Origin: HGM13233 sp964478515 | Lineage (GTDB): Bacteria > Bacillota > Clostridia > Oscillospirales > Ruminococcaceae | Length of the DNA stretch: 64,000 bases | NCBI GenBank assembly: GCA_964478515.1 | Contig: CAYZIL010000007.1 | Coordinates: 1-64,000 of the forward strand | Reading direction: 5' to 3' | Shown here: one piece after another, positions 25,511 to 32,990 of the stretch | How positions within the stretch are numbered: position 1 is the first letter of the stretch | How the letters are laid out: the number at the start of each line of letters is the position of its first letter | The notes under the pieces: model-generated | The model's input: the letters and a program-made list of their open reading frames with translations, nothing else | Database searches by the model: none | Told to the model about the DNA's origin: nothing | Program-made: the position numbers and the translations under genes

Positions 25511-26805
25511 AATTTTTCCTCCAGTGTTTGCGCGGTGAGCTTAAGCAGCCGCTCACCTTCGCCGTATTCAAAAGCAGTGGTGTATTTTTCGTAATTGTTC
25601 GAGTCTTTTATTGCCGCGTTCGGCAAGTAGCCGAGGTAGTCGCAGGCGTAGCCGACGGGAACGAAGCGACCGGCGTGTTTTTCCCGCAGCGGGTTGGTAA
25701 GCGCCGAGAACAGCTCAAAGGGAAAGAACGCCAAAGTAAAGTCGGCAAGACTCAAGGTGCCTATATGGACGCTGAGCTCGTCGTGAGCCGGCTGGTACTG
25801 TGCATACAGCGCGCCGAGAAACGCGCCCTCGGCAGTCGCTTGCAGCAGCCGCAGCTCGCCGCCTGTCGCCCCAGCCGCCATGCCGGCCGCAAGGGCCTTT
25901 TTTGCGCGCTCAAGCTCCTGCATGGCGGTGTGCGCGGCGACGTGCCGCACCCTCAGCGCGGCGTCGCAGCTGCCGCAGCTAAAGGCGCCGACAGCGCTGC
26001 CGTCCCGCAGCTGCGCGGCAGCTGCGGCAATTTGCCCCGCCATTATGCCGCCGAGCCGCTCCGTTTCGGCAAAACCCTCGCCGCGGCGGGTAAAGCGGGT
26101 GCTGACGTCGCCGGCAGCGCCGTTGAGAAACATGACCATGTCGGCGGCGCCCTGTTCGCGAAGGATTCGCGCGGTCTCGCCCGGCCAGTCGGCGCTGACA
26201 AAAAGGTTGTTTTCGTGCAGCACTGTCGGGTGGCAGGCGGCGCTGTAAAGCAGCAGCTTGCGCCCGTCTGCGGCAGTAAAGCGAAACAGCGTCAAAAACG
26301 GGTCGCCGGGTTTAGTCGGGTCGTTGCGGTCGCTGCCGATACCGTCGGCGCGCACCGCGCCGGCGGCAAGGGTGCACTCGGCAAGCGAGGTACAGGCGGT
26401 TTCGAGAGCGGTTTCGGCGCTGCGCTCTACGGCGCGCACAAAGTCGGGTTCGGCCTTGCCGAAAATAAGTTCCAGCAGCGGCGCCATGTCGGCGTCGGCG
26501 GTAAAATATCCCCCCGGCGCCGAATGGTCGTGCGCTGCGCACAAAAAGAAGGAGTCGGCGGCAACGCCGTGCGCTGCCGCAAAGGCGGCGAGCCTTGCCG
26601 TCATGGTGCCGTCGACGGCGAGCAGGTCAAGTGTGACGATGGCACAGCGGCGCGCGCCGCACTCTATTACGGCCGCGCGGGCGTACAGCGGGTCGTGCAC
26701 GCCGGCCGGCGTGCGCGGCGCGGTGTTCTCGTAGCCGATGAGCGGCCCGCAGCCGTCAACGGGTATTTCGCAGCGGGCAAAACCGACGCGCAGCTTGTCG
26801 CTCAT
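25507..26805 (-). CDS. Cytosolic neutral/alkaline ceramidase-like hydrolase
   Basis: 432 residues from the Met at 26805, whose ATG overlaps the EIID stop (ATGA). The N-terminal domain matches the neutral ceramidase family: VGFARCEIPVDG, CAAHDHSAPGGYF with candidate zinc ligands His92/His94, ACHPTVL with a second His, and FLNGAAGDVS. No signal peptide is visible, unlike secreted ceramidases. True ceramidases hydrolyse the amide of ceramide; bacterial cytosolic relatives in sugar operons are mostly uncharacterised. Position behind a PTS suggests an amide or ester hydrolase on an imported, phosphorylated N-acyl or O-acyl sugar. That is inference. Confidence 0.78.
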   Translation of the reverse strand: MSDKLRVGFARCEIPVDGCGPLIGYENTAPRTPAGVHDPLYARAAVIECGARRCAIVTLDLLAVDGTMTARLAAFAAAHGVAADSFFLCAAHDHSAPGGYFTADADMAPLLELIFGKAEPDFVRAVERSAETALETACTSLAECTLAAGAVRADGIGSDRNDPTKPGDPFLTLFRFTAADGRKLLLYSAACHPTVLHENNLFVSADWPGETARILREQGAADMVMFLNGAAGDVSTRFTRRGEGFAETERLGGIMAGQIAAAAAQLRDGSAVGAFSCGSCDAALRVRHVAAHTAMQELERAKKALAAGMAAGATGGELRLLQATAEGAFLGALYAQYQPAHDELSVHIGTLSLADFTLAFFPFELFSALTNPLREKHAGRFVPVGYACDYLGYLPNAAIKDSNNYEKYTTAFEYGEGERLLKLTAQTLEEKL

Positions 26806-27614
26806 GCGGGTATTACCAGAATGCCGGCGAGCGAGCCGAGCATTGCCACAACAACTATTCCGGCAAGTATCCAAATCGGTTTGACGCGCTTTTTCTTCAT
26901 CAGCCAGAAGCACAAAAGCGTCACCGCCAGCGGCAGCATGTACGGCACAATGCTGTCAAAAATGGCCTGCAGGCTGAAGAGCGTCTCGCCGCCGTCAACG
27001 ACGTCGAGCCCCAGTCGAATGTTTACCAGCTGGCAAATAAGTCCGCCGACCATTGTCAGACCGACGACGCTCGCCATAAAGGAGAAACGCGAGACGAGGT
27101 TACTCGACTTGATTTTGCTGACGAGCTTGGTGCCCTCGCGATAACCTAATTTAGTGCCGAAGTATTTTAGCGGCTGCGAGACGGCGTTCCACAAAAGGAA
27201 GCACAGCAAAAGGCCTATCGGGTTGCCCTGAGCGCCGAAGGTAACGGCCAGCATCAGGCAAATAAGCAAAATGGTCATATAGATAAGGCTGTCGCCTACA
27301 CCGGCGAGCGGGCCCATCATCGCCACCTTAACGCCGGAGATGGCCTCGGCGGCGTCGTTGCCCTGCTGTTCCTCCATCGCCGCGGTGACGCCGAGAATGG
27401 GCTGTGCTATGACCGGGCAGGTGTTGAAAAATTCCAAATGGCGGTGCATTGCCTGGCTGAGTTCCTCTTTGGGTTTGTCGGCATAGGCTTTTTTCAGCAC
27501 CGGCACCATTGAGTACAAGTAGCCGAGCGACTGGAAGCGCTCGTAGTTGTGCGAGGCTTGAAAAAACAGCGAGCGTTTATAGACAGCGTTGATATCTTTT
27601 TTTGTCAGTGACAT
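26802..27614 (-). CDS. PTS mannose-family permease EIID
   Basis: 270 residues. Typical EIID N-terminus (LTKKDINAVYKRSLFFQASHNYERFQ in two parts), MHRHLEFFNTCPVIAQPILGV, GVKVAMMGPLAGVGDSLIY, and a C-terminal hydrophobic cluster. With EIIC it forms the membrane channel of the mannose-type PTS, whose members carry mannose, sorbose, fructosamines, glucoselysine or N-acetylgalactosamine. Start overlaps the EIIC stop by one base. Confidence 0.93.
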   Translation of the reverse strand: MSLTKKDINAVYKRSLFFQASHNYERFQSLGYLYSMVPVLKKAYADKPKEELSQAMHRHLEFFNTCPVIAQPILGVTAAMEEQQGNDAAEAISGVKVAMMGPLAGVGDSLIYMTILLICLMLAVTFGAQGNPIGLLLCFLLWNAVSQPLKYFGTKLGYREGTKLVSKIKSSNLVSRFSFMASVVGLTMVGGLICQLVNIRLGLDVVDGGETLFSLQAIFDSIVPYMLPLAVTLLCFWLMKKKRVKPIWILAGIVVVAMLGSLAGILVIPA

Positions 27615-28384
27615 TACAAATCGTCCTCCTCAGCAGAAGTTGCGGCGACGGGCGCCGCTTTGGCGCCGGAGTTCATGACCAAGTCGCAGATGGCGGCGGC
27701 CGCGACGCCCACCAGAGCACAGCCTATGGTCGGCAGCGCGAAATAGGCCGCGCCGACAAAGCCGACAAGTAGAAAAGCCCAGGTCTTTTTGTTCATCATC
27801 ATCGACAGCAGCATACCCATGCCGAGTGCCGGCAGGATTTTGCTCGCGACCGTAAGGCCGCTCATCAGCGATTCGGGAATGAGCTCTATGAGTGCCGCCG
27901 CCTGCTCAATGCCGAAAAGCACCGCGAAAAACACCGGCAGGCCCATTACCAGGCACTGCACAGCAAGACCGGAGAAATGGTAGAGGCCTATTTTGCTCAA
28001 ATCGGCGCGGTCGGCGGCTTTTTCCGCCTTGTGGACGAAGGCAATATTGATTGTGTAGGCAAGCAGCTTAAGCTGTTGGCCGAGAATCGCCACCGGCAGG
28101 CCGATTGCCAGTGCGGCTGCCGCGTCCTGGCCGGAAAGTATGCCGACGGCGGTGCCGACAACAGTGCCGGTAATGGCGTCGGGCGGGATGTAGGCGCCTA
28201 TCTGGCCGCTGGCGAAAATGAGTTCCATGCTCGCGCCGATCATTACGCCGGCGGTGAAGTCGCCCATTACCGCGCCCGCAGCCGCGCCGACGAACACAGG
28301 CCGGAAAAACCCGAACTGCACCGTGGCCTCGTCGCTGACCGCTATGGCAGTGATGAGCGCCAGCAAGATTGCTTTGACTAACAT
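27614..28384 (-). CDS. PTS mannose-family permease EIIC
   Basis: 256 residues from the Met at 28384 (AAAGGATATTTTAAAAAA upstream). MLVKAILLALITAIAVSDE, FFRPVFVGAAAGAVMGDFTAGVMIGASMELIF and PPDAITGTVVGTA are standard EIIC-mannose sequences. About seven membrane helices. The C-terminal tail is Ala-rich and acidic. Confidence 0.93.
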   Translation of the reverse strand: MLVKAILLALITAIAVSDEATVQFGFFRPVFVGAAAGAVMGDFTAGVMIGASMELIFASGQIGAYIPPDAITGTVVGTAVGILSGQDAAAALAIGLPVAILGQQLKLLAYTINIAFVHKAEKAADRADLSKIGLYHFSGLAVQCLVMGLPVFFAVLFGIEQAAALIELIPESLMSGLTVASKILPALGMGMLLSMMMNKKTWAFLLVGFVGAAYFALPTIGCALVGVAAAAICDLVMNSGAKAAPVAATSAEEDDL

Positions 28385-28419
28385 TTTTTTAAAATATCCT
28401 TTCTTATTATCCCGCGCCG

Positions 28420-28893
28420 CTACTGCAGTGCTTGCGCGAGAGTTATTTTGCTGTCGTTCGGCACCATTTGGATAGTAACGTCGACGCCGGCGGCGGCTAT
28501 GCGCCGCAGAGTTTCGCACTGCGCGTCGCTTACGGCGACGGCGCGGGCTATCTGTCGCTTGCTGCCGTCGTTCTTCATGCCGCCGATGTTGAGCTTTTTC
28601 AGCACGTAGCCGTGCTCAACAAGATAGAGCACATCGGCAGGGTTGTTGAAAAGCAGCATACTGCGCCGGTTTATCGGCTTTGCCGCCGCGACTTCCACAA
28701 AGCGCTGCGGTGAAAAATAGACCACGCGCATGCCCTGCGGCGCGGCGAGATCCAGCAGCGAGCGCTGAAAATCGTCGCCGGCAATTTTTTCGTTGACGAC
28801 TATGCACTGCTCGAGATTCAATTCCCGTATCCAGGTCGTGCAAACCTGTCCGTGCAGCAGCCGGTCGTCAATGCGGGCAAATTCAATCGCCAA
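28420..28893 (-). CDS. PTS mannose-family EIIB
   Basis: 157 residues. A TTG at 28893 is chosen as start because GGAGG lies eight bases upstream; the in-frame GTG nine bases earlier overlaps that site. IEFARIDDRLLHGQV has the phosphorylated His of EIIB-mannose, followed by CIVVNEKIAGDDF and LLFNNPADVLYLVEHG. Receives phosphate from EIIA and gives it to the incoming sugar. Confidence 0.92.
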   Translation of the reverse strand: MAIEFARIDDRLLHGQVCTTWIRELNLEQCIVVNEKIAGDDFQRSLLDLAAPQGMRVVYFSPQRFVEVAAAKPINRRSMLLFNNPADVLYLVEHGYVLKKLNIGGMKNDGSKRQIARAVAVSDAQCETLRRIAAAGVDVTIQMVPNDSKITLAQALQ

Positions 28894-28920
28894 AACTGTC
28901 ACCTCCGAGTTGATTTATTT

Positions 28921-28947
28921 TAACAATATACATAATGTATATTGTTA
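28921..28947. promoter_or_regulatory. 27-bp perfect palindrome between EIIA and EIIB genes (GntR operator candidate)
   Basis: TAACAATATACAT (28921-28933), one base, then ATGTATATTGTTA (28935-28947), a perfect inverted repeat. Its core ATATACAT/ATGTATAT also occurs in the palindrome at the gntR promoter (30115-30132). It overlaps the EIIA stop and lies 28 bp before the EIIB start. Without a T-run it is a poor terminator; a second operator or a processing hairpin fits better. Confidence 0.6.
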
Positions 28948-29388
28948 CAGCTCGTCTGTTTCGCGCGGCGCCGACGGTCTTTTGGCGCGGGCTACTTTAT
29001 CTTTTTCGTCACGCAGGCCGCTGCGGCCGGCGGCAACAACAGTCTCGACAAGCTCGTCGCTCAGCGGGCCGTCGCTCAAAGCCAGCTCGCACAGCAGCGG
29101 CATATTTACCCCGCACACCAGCCGGACGTCGTCGCGCGCGCACGCAAGGCGCAGCGCCGCGTTGTCCGGAGTGCCGCCGGGCAAGTCGGTGAGCAGCAGC
29201 AGCGCGCCGTATGCGCACAACCGGTCCGCCGCAGCGGCGACTGCCGCGCACATATCGTCGAGCCCCATTTTTTCGTCGAGCGCCGCCGTCTCGACGCCGG
29301 GCTGCGCGCCGCACAGCATCTGCACGCTGTCAAGCAGCGCCGCGGCGAGCCGGCCGTGCGCGGCAATTATGACGCCGAATTCTCTCAT
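28945..29388 (-). CDS. PTS mannose-family EIIA
   Basis: 147 residues from the ATG at 29388; a GTG at 29397 is the alternative. FGVIIAAHGRLAAALLDS has the phosphorylated His of EIIA-mannose; LLLLTDLPGGTPDNAAL is the second hallmark. Starts one base after the GntR stop. The tail past residue 125 is charged and may be a short linker. Confidence 0.9.
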   Translation of the reverse strand: MREFGVIIAAHGRLAAALLDSVQMLCGAQPGVETAALDEKMGLDDMCAAVAAAADRLCAYGALLLLTDLPGGTPDNAALRLACARDDVRLVCGVNMPLLCELALSDGPLSDELVETVVAAGRSGLRDEKDKVARAKRPSAPRETDEL

Positions 29389-29389
29389 C

Positions 29390-30103
29390 TTACGCACCCC
29401 ACTCCTTTTTTACATTTATGTTGATAGTAAACTCGTAGCCGTTGTACAGCGACTCGTCGTACTCAACGCACACGCCGTTGGCGGTATAACCGAGGTTGAC
29501 GGCGCGCATGGCAACGTCGCTGTAACTGCCGAAAAGCAGCCGCGCGTATTCGCCGTCTATGCGTGCGGTTCCCAGACGCTGGGTGCTGCTGGTAATTTCA
29601 CAGTCGTATTCGTCGCGCATTACCACGTAGAGCGACTCGCGCGAAAAGTCGTGGCGCTCAAGGCCGGGAAAGCGTGCCGCTTGCAAACACACAGACTCTA
29701 TTGCCAGCAAGCGGTCGTCGGCGGCGCGCGCGCGCACCAGCCGGTATACCCGCTCGCCGGCGCTCAGCCGCAGGCTGACAGCGGCGCCGGCCGGCGCGGC
29801 GCAGACGCCGAACTCCAGTACCCGGCTGCTGACGCAGTAGCCGCGCTCGCTCATGTAGCGGCTGAAACCCTGCACCGTAAATATGCGCTCAAAAGCGGTC
29901 GGCGCCACATAGGTGCCCGAACCGCTGATGCGGTACAGCCAGCCCAGCGCCGACATCTTGTCGAGCGCCTTGCGCACGGTCATGCGCGAGGCGCCGAAAA
30001 TATCGCACATCTCGTTTTCCGTCGGCAGCACCTCGTTTTCCTTTAAGACGCGCCGGTGTATCTGTTCGCGGTAAAAGTTTATAATAGTCGCTTCTTTTGT
30101 CAT
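29390..30103 (-). CDS. GntR/HutC family transcriptional regulator
   Basis: 237 residues. Winged HTH in the N-terminal 65 residues (LPTENEMCDIFGASRMTVRK, then ALDKMSALGWLYRISGSGTYV) and a UTRA effector domain after it (ERVYRLVRARAADDRLLAIES, then YTANGVCVEYDESLYNGYEF). HutC-type regulators usually sense a phosphorylated sugar of the pathway they control. It is the first gene of the PTS operon, and a perfect palindrome overlaps its own promoter, so it probably represses the whole operon, itself included. Confidence 0.93.
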   Translation of the reverse strand: MTKEATIINFYREQIHRRVLKENEVLPTENEMCDIFGASRMTVRKALDKMSALGWLYRISGSGTYVAPTAFERIFTVQGFSRYMSERGYCVSSRVLEFGVCAAPAGAAVSLRLSAGERVYRLVRARAADDRLLAIESVCLQAARFPGLERHDFSRESLYVVMRDEYDCEITSSTQRLGTARIDGEYARLLFGSYSDVAMRAVNLGYTANGVCVEYDESLYNGYEFTININVKKEWGA

Positions 30104-30114
30104 TGTCGGCCCCG

Positions 30115-30132
30115 CAAATGTATATACATTTG
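30115..30132. promoter_or_regulatory. GntR autoregulatory operator
   Basis: Perfect 18-bp palindrome CAAATGTATATACATTTG just downstream of the -10, where it would cover the start site. It shares the ATGTATAT core with the palindrome at 28921-28947. Confidence 0.75.
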
Positions 30133-30137
30133 ATTAA

Positions 30138-30166
30138 ATAGTATTCTTGCTAAAAGGCGCTGTCAA
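30138..30166 (-). promoter_or_regulatory. Promoter of the gntR-PTS operon
   Basis: On the minus strand, a perfect TTGACA (30161-30166), a 17-bp spacer and TACTAT (30138-30143). Confidence 0.85.
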
Positions 30167-30251
30167 TGCGCTGTAACGACAAAATTTTACACGAAAAATT
30201 GTGCAGGATGTTTGCGCTTGCAGCCGCCTAAAAAATATTTTAAAATAGGAC

Positions 30252-30282
30252 TTGACCTTGACGCTGCGTCATGGTTTATAGT
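30252..30282 (+). promoter_or_regulatory. MerR-type promoter with 19-bp spacer and internal dyad
   Basis: TTGACC (30252-30257), a 19-bp spacer and TATAGT (30277-30282). Within the spacer CCTTGACGC (30256-30264) and GCGTCATGG (30266-30274) form a near-perfect inverted repeat (8 of 9). This is the classic overlong-spacer arrangement that MerR-family activators remodel. The gene at 30305 is the expected regulator. Confidence 0.85.
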
Positions 30283-30304
30283 CTTTTACAGGTGGTGATT
30301 CGAG

Positions 30305-31042
30305 ATGGAAATGACTGTAGGTCAAGCGGCGCTCAGCGCCGGAATAAGCGAGCGCACGCTGCGCTATTACGACAAAATAGGGCTGCTGCGGCCGAGCAGT
30401 GTGTCGGCGGCGGGCTATCGCTTTTACGACGAACAGAGTTTAGTCCGCCTGGGGCAGATTCTTTTCTACCGCGAGTTGGAGCTGCCGCTTGCCGAGATTT
30501 GCCGGCTGGTCGACAGTCCCGACACCGACGCGCTCGCTGCGCTCAAAAAGCATATTGAGCTGCTGCGGCTGCGCCGGGAACATCTTGAGCGGCTTATCAC
30601 CGCCGCCGAGTCCGCATTAAAAGGAGAAAACGATATGAAAGACGAAAAAGAAAATCTCACCGCGTACGGTGAGGCTAAAAACAAGTACGCAGCAGAGGTG
30701 AAACAGCGCTGGGGCGCTACAGACGCCTACGAGCAGAGCGAGAGAAAAAGCGCGCGTCGCACCGAAACGGAAAACGCCGCCGTGTTGGCGGGTTTGGACG
30801 ACATTTTTGCCGGTTTTGCGGCTTTGCGCGGCGGCGACAGCGCGTCGCCAGCTGCGCGCGCGGCCGTTGAAGGTCTGAAAAAATACATCAGCGACAATAT
30901 GTACGAGTGTACCGACGAAATATTGGCGGGACTCGGGCTGATGTACGTCGGCGACGAGCGCTTTAAAGCGAACATTGACCGTCACGGCGAGGGCACGGCG
31001 CAGTTTGCGGCTGACGCCATTGCGGCCTACTGCAAAAAGTGA
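30305..31042 (+). CDS. MerR family regulator with TipAS effector domain
   Basis: 245 residues. N-terminal MerR helix-turn-helix and wing (MTVGQAALSAGISERTLRYY, then GLLRPSS and YRFYDEQSLVRLGQI), a long coiled-coil dimer helix (residues 75-105), and a C-terminal TipAS domain (YAAEVKQRWGATDAYEQS, then ILAGLGLMYVGDERF). TipA/Mta-type proteins bind cationic drugs or peptides and activate multidrug transporters and themselves. It has the matching autoregulated promoter, but no transporter lies beside it, so its other target is elsewhere. Confidence 0.9.
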   Translation: MEMTVGQAALSAGISERTLRYYDKIGLLRPSSVSAAGYRFYDEQSLVRLGQILFYRELELPLAEICRLVDSPDTDALAALKKHIELLRLRREHLERLITAAESALKGENDMKDEKENLTAYGEAKNKYAAEVKQRWGATDAYEQSERKSARRTETENAAVLAGLDDIFAGFAALRGGDSASPAARAAVEGLKKYISDNMYECTDEILAGLGLMYVGDERFKANIDRHGEGTAQFAADAIAAYCKK

Positions 31043-31068
31043 GGCCGGTGTGCAAAAAACTGTGTGCT

Positions 31069-31112
31069 AAGGGCGGCGACCGTTAAGGGTCGCCGCCCTT
31101 GTTTTCTGTTTT
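31069..31112 (+). terminator. Terminator after the MerR gene
   Basis: A 13-bp stem (31069-31081 with 31088-31100), 6-nt loop, followed by GTTTTCTGTTTTT. Confidence 0.85.
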
Positions 31113-31552
31113 TGCGGCGAGTTGGCCGCCGCGGATGGCAAAGTTAAAAGGTTTGTCGCGCGACATTAAAAGACAACAAGCGCTCTGAGTTGCCTGGACA
31201 AGCTTTTTCTTTAATAGGGGCCTAACTTTTGGTGCCATACCACGAAGCGAAATGTCTTTTTGCCACTCTTAAAAAAAGTTCTTCGCGTTTTGAACACCGC
31301 ATCTTTTACTTGTTTTGGCTTAGTTCGCTTTATTTGCCGAGAGGCGCCCTGTGGCGGCGTTAGCGTGTTGTTGAGTATAGCTTGTGCAAACCGCGCCTAA
31401 AAGACGCGGCTGTGATTTTAGTAAGCAGACGCTGTTTTTGGCTGTGGGGGGGCTGAAAGGGAGGGTGGACGGAACTTGGGGTAAGCGGCTTTCAGTTTCA
31501 GCTGCAAACGCAGCTGCGGCGCGGCCCAAAAACGGTACATAAATTTCGGTCT
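31113..31552. other. 440-bp gene-free region
   Basis: No ORF with a ribosome site or known family. It holds T-rich tracts (31206-31330), a G-rich run (31445-31480) and an imperfect repeat of GCAGCTGCG-like bases near 31500. Not rnpB, tmRNA or 6S by eye. A remnant of a decayed gene or mobile repeat is possible. Confidence 0.3.
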
Positions 31553-31590
31553 GAACAAAAAACCGCCCGTCGCCGCGGCGACGGGCGGTT
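31553..31590 (-). terminator. Terminator of the xylulose operon
   Basis: Perfect 30-bp palindrome AACCGCCCGTCGCC.../...GGCGACGGGCGGTT (31561-31590). T-run on the minus strand is the complement of AAAAAA at 31557-31562. It follows the minus-strand PHP gene by 30 nt. Confidence 0.82.
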
Positions 31591-31620
31591 GAGTAGCAAT
31601 GAGCGGCGGGGAAATTGCGT

Positions 31621-32361
31621 TCAGCTGCCGTCGCGCTCGCGGCGGCGGTTGTCGGCGAGAAAGCGCTTGAAAAGCGCCGCCGAGCGGTTTATTACCAGTT
31701 CTTCCGGAAAATCAAGTTCACTCAACAGCTGCGCGGCAAGCTCAACGTTGCCGACGTCGACCATATGGTGGGCGTCGCTGCTCAGCAGCACCGGCAGCTG
31801 TTCGCGGCGGCACAGCGTCAGAATGGTGACAATGTTTTCGCGCACACCGGTCTTCCAGGTGCTGCGCAGCGAGTTATTATTGATTTCCAACAGCGTGTGG
31901 CACTCTTTGGCGGCGGCTACCACGGCCTCGTAGTCGAGCGGACAGTTGGCGTCGTCGGGGTGGGAGATGACGTCGACAGCGGGGTTGCGGATGGCGGCGA
32001 GCGTGGCGGCGGTATTCTGCGCACACGTGCCGTATTCGTAGCACAGCCGGTGGATGCCGGCAATGCGGATGTCGAGAGACTGTATTACGCGCTCCGGTAA
32101 GCTCAGCGTGCCGGCGTAGTCGAGAATATTAATCTCGCTGCCCAGCAGCAGCTCAACACCGCACTGGCTGCGCGGCACGACGTCCATATTGAGAAAATAA
32201 ATATCCTCGCAGGTGCCGGGGATACCCTTGGCGTGTTCGGTTATACCCAGTATTTTCAGTTTGCGCGCCGCTGCCGCTGCCGCCATTTCGGAAATTGTGC
32301 CGTAGGCGTGGCCGCTCGCGAGCGTGTGGGTGTGGACGTCCAGTTCGATAGTCATGCTCAT
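31621..32361 (-). CDS. PHP domain phosphoesterase (YcdX-like)
   Basis: 246 residues. The ATG at 32361 overlaps the previous stop (ATGA); a second Met lies two codons later. ELDVHTHTLASGHAYGTI is PHP motif 1; ITEHAKG is motif 2; VISHPD and LLSSDAHHM supply the remaining His/Asp metal ligands. YcdX-type enzymes hydrolyse phosphate esters using three metals. In this operon it may act as a sugar phosphatase, perhaps to relieve pentose-phosphate accumulation. Last gene before a strong terminator. Confidence 0.87.
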   Translation of the reverse strand: MSMTIELDVHTHTLASGHAYGTISEMAAAAAARKLKILGITEHAKGIPGTCEDIYFLNMDVVPRSQCGVELLLGSEINILDYAGTLSLPERVIQSLDIRIAGIHRLCYEYGTCAQNTAATLAAIRNPAVDVISHPDDANCPLDYEAVVAAAKECHTLLEINNNSLRSTWKTGVRENIVTILTLCRREQLPVLLSSDAHHMVDVGNVELAAQLLSELDFPEELVINRSAALFKRFLADNRRRERDGS

Positions 32362-32990
32362 TGGCCGTAGTTGCCGCGCTCGGCGTCCTCGTCGGCTATT
32401 TGCGCGGCGCTCAGCGGCGCCACCGGCGCGACGGCGCGCGCCGCAAGGTAGCACTTGGCGGCCTCCTCAAGATAGACGGCGGTCTCGAGCGCCTCGTCCA
32501 TGTCGGCGGCGGCAACGAGCAAACCGTGGTTTTTCAGTATCACCGCGCCGGAATTGCCCATTTTCTCCAGCGCGGCCACGCCCATGCCCTCGTCGGAGGA
32601 GGGAGTAAAGGGCGCTACCGGCACCGGCCCGTGGGCGGTGTCGACAACCGTAGTGAGGCAGGCGGGAAATTCGTCGGCAATTAGCCCGACCGCAGTGGCG
32701 TAGGGCTGGTGGGTGTGGATAATGACGTTGACGTCGTCGCGGCGGTTGAGAATGTACAGCGCCGCGCTCAAGTCGCTGCTGGGGCGGCGGCTGCTTTCAA
32801 GCACGTTGGCGTCGGCGTCGACGCGCACTATGTCGGCGGGCGTCATGCCCTCGTAGAGCATCGCCGACGGCGTGACCAGAAAACTGTCGCCGGCGCGCAT
32901 GCAGATGTTGCCGCCCGACAGTGCCACAAGACCGTAGCGCAGCATTTGCAGCGCGCAGTCGATCATGGCCTGTTTTTCTTTTTCATACAT
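32358..32990 (-). CDS. L-ribulose-5-phosphate 4-epimerase-like (AraD/UlaF, class II aldolase fold)
   Basis: 210 residues. Class II aldolase/epimerase fold with zinc ligands in IIHTHQPYATAV and LKNHGLLV. Three features favour epimerase over aldolase: RRPSSD has Asp where FucA-type aldolases have catalytic Glu; TTVVDTAHG keeps an Asp aligned with AraD Asp120; and the C-terminus ends YGQ, like AraD's YYGQ with catalytic Tyr229. It would convert L-ribulose-5-P to D-xylulose-5-P, completing the pathway with the kinase and UlaE upstream. The shorter length (AraD is 231) and fuculose-aldolase-like N-terminus (GLVALSGGNICMR) leave some doubt. Overlaps the ulaE stop by one base. Confidence 0.75.
   Translation of the reverse strand: MYEKEKQAMIDCALQMLRYGLVALSGGNICMRAGDSFLVTPSAMLYEGMTPADIVRVDADANVLESSRRPSSDLSAALYILNRRDDVNVIIHTHQPYATAVGLIADEFPACLTTVVDTAHGPVPVAPFTPSSDEGMGVAALEKMGNSGAVILKNHGLLVAAADMDEALETAVYLEEAAKCYLAARAVAPVAPLSAAQIADEDAERGNYGQ

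Noticed and set aside
25528..27144. Long plus-strand frame opposite the ceramidase-like and EIID genes
   Set aside because: Low-complexity Arg/Ala/Gly-rich translation typical of antisense GC-rich frames; both minus-strand genes have clear families.
31445..31490. GGGTGGACGG resembles a T-box antiterminator core
   Set aside because: The T-box GGTGGNACC core is not matched, no Stem I or following terminator is seen in the right order, and no aminoacyl-tRNA synthetase or amino acid gene follows.
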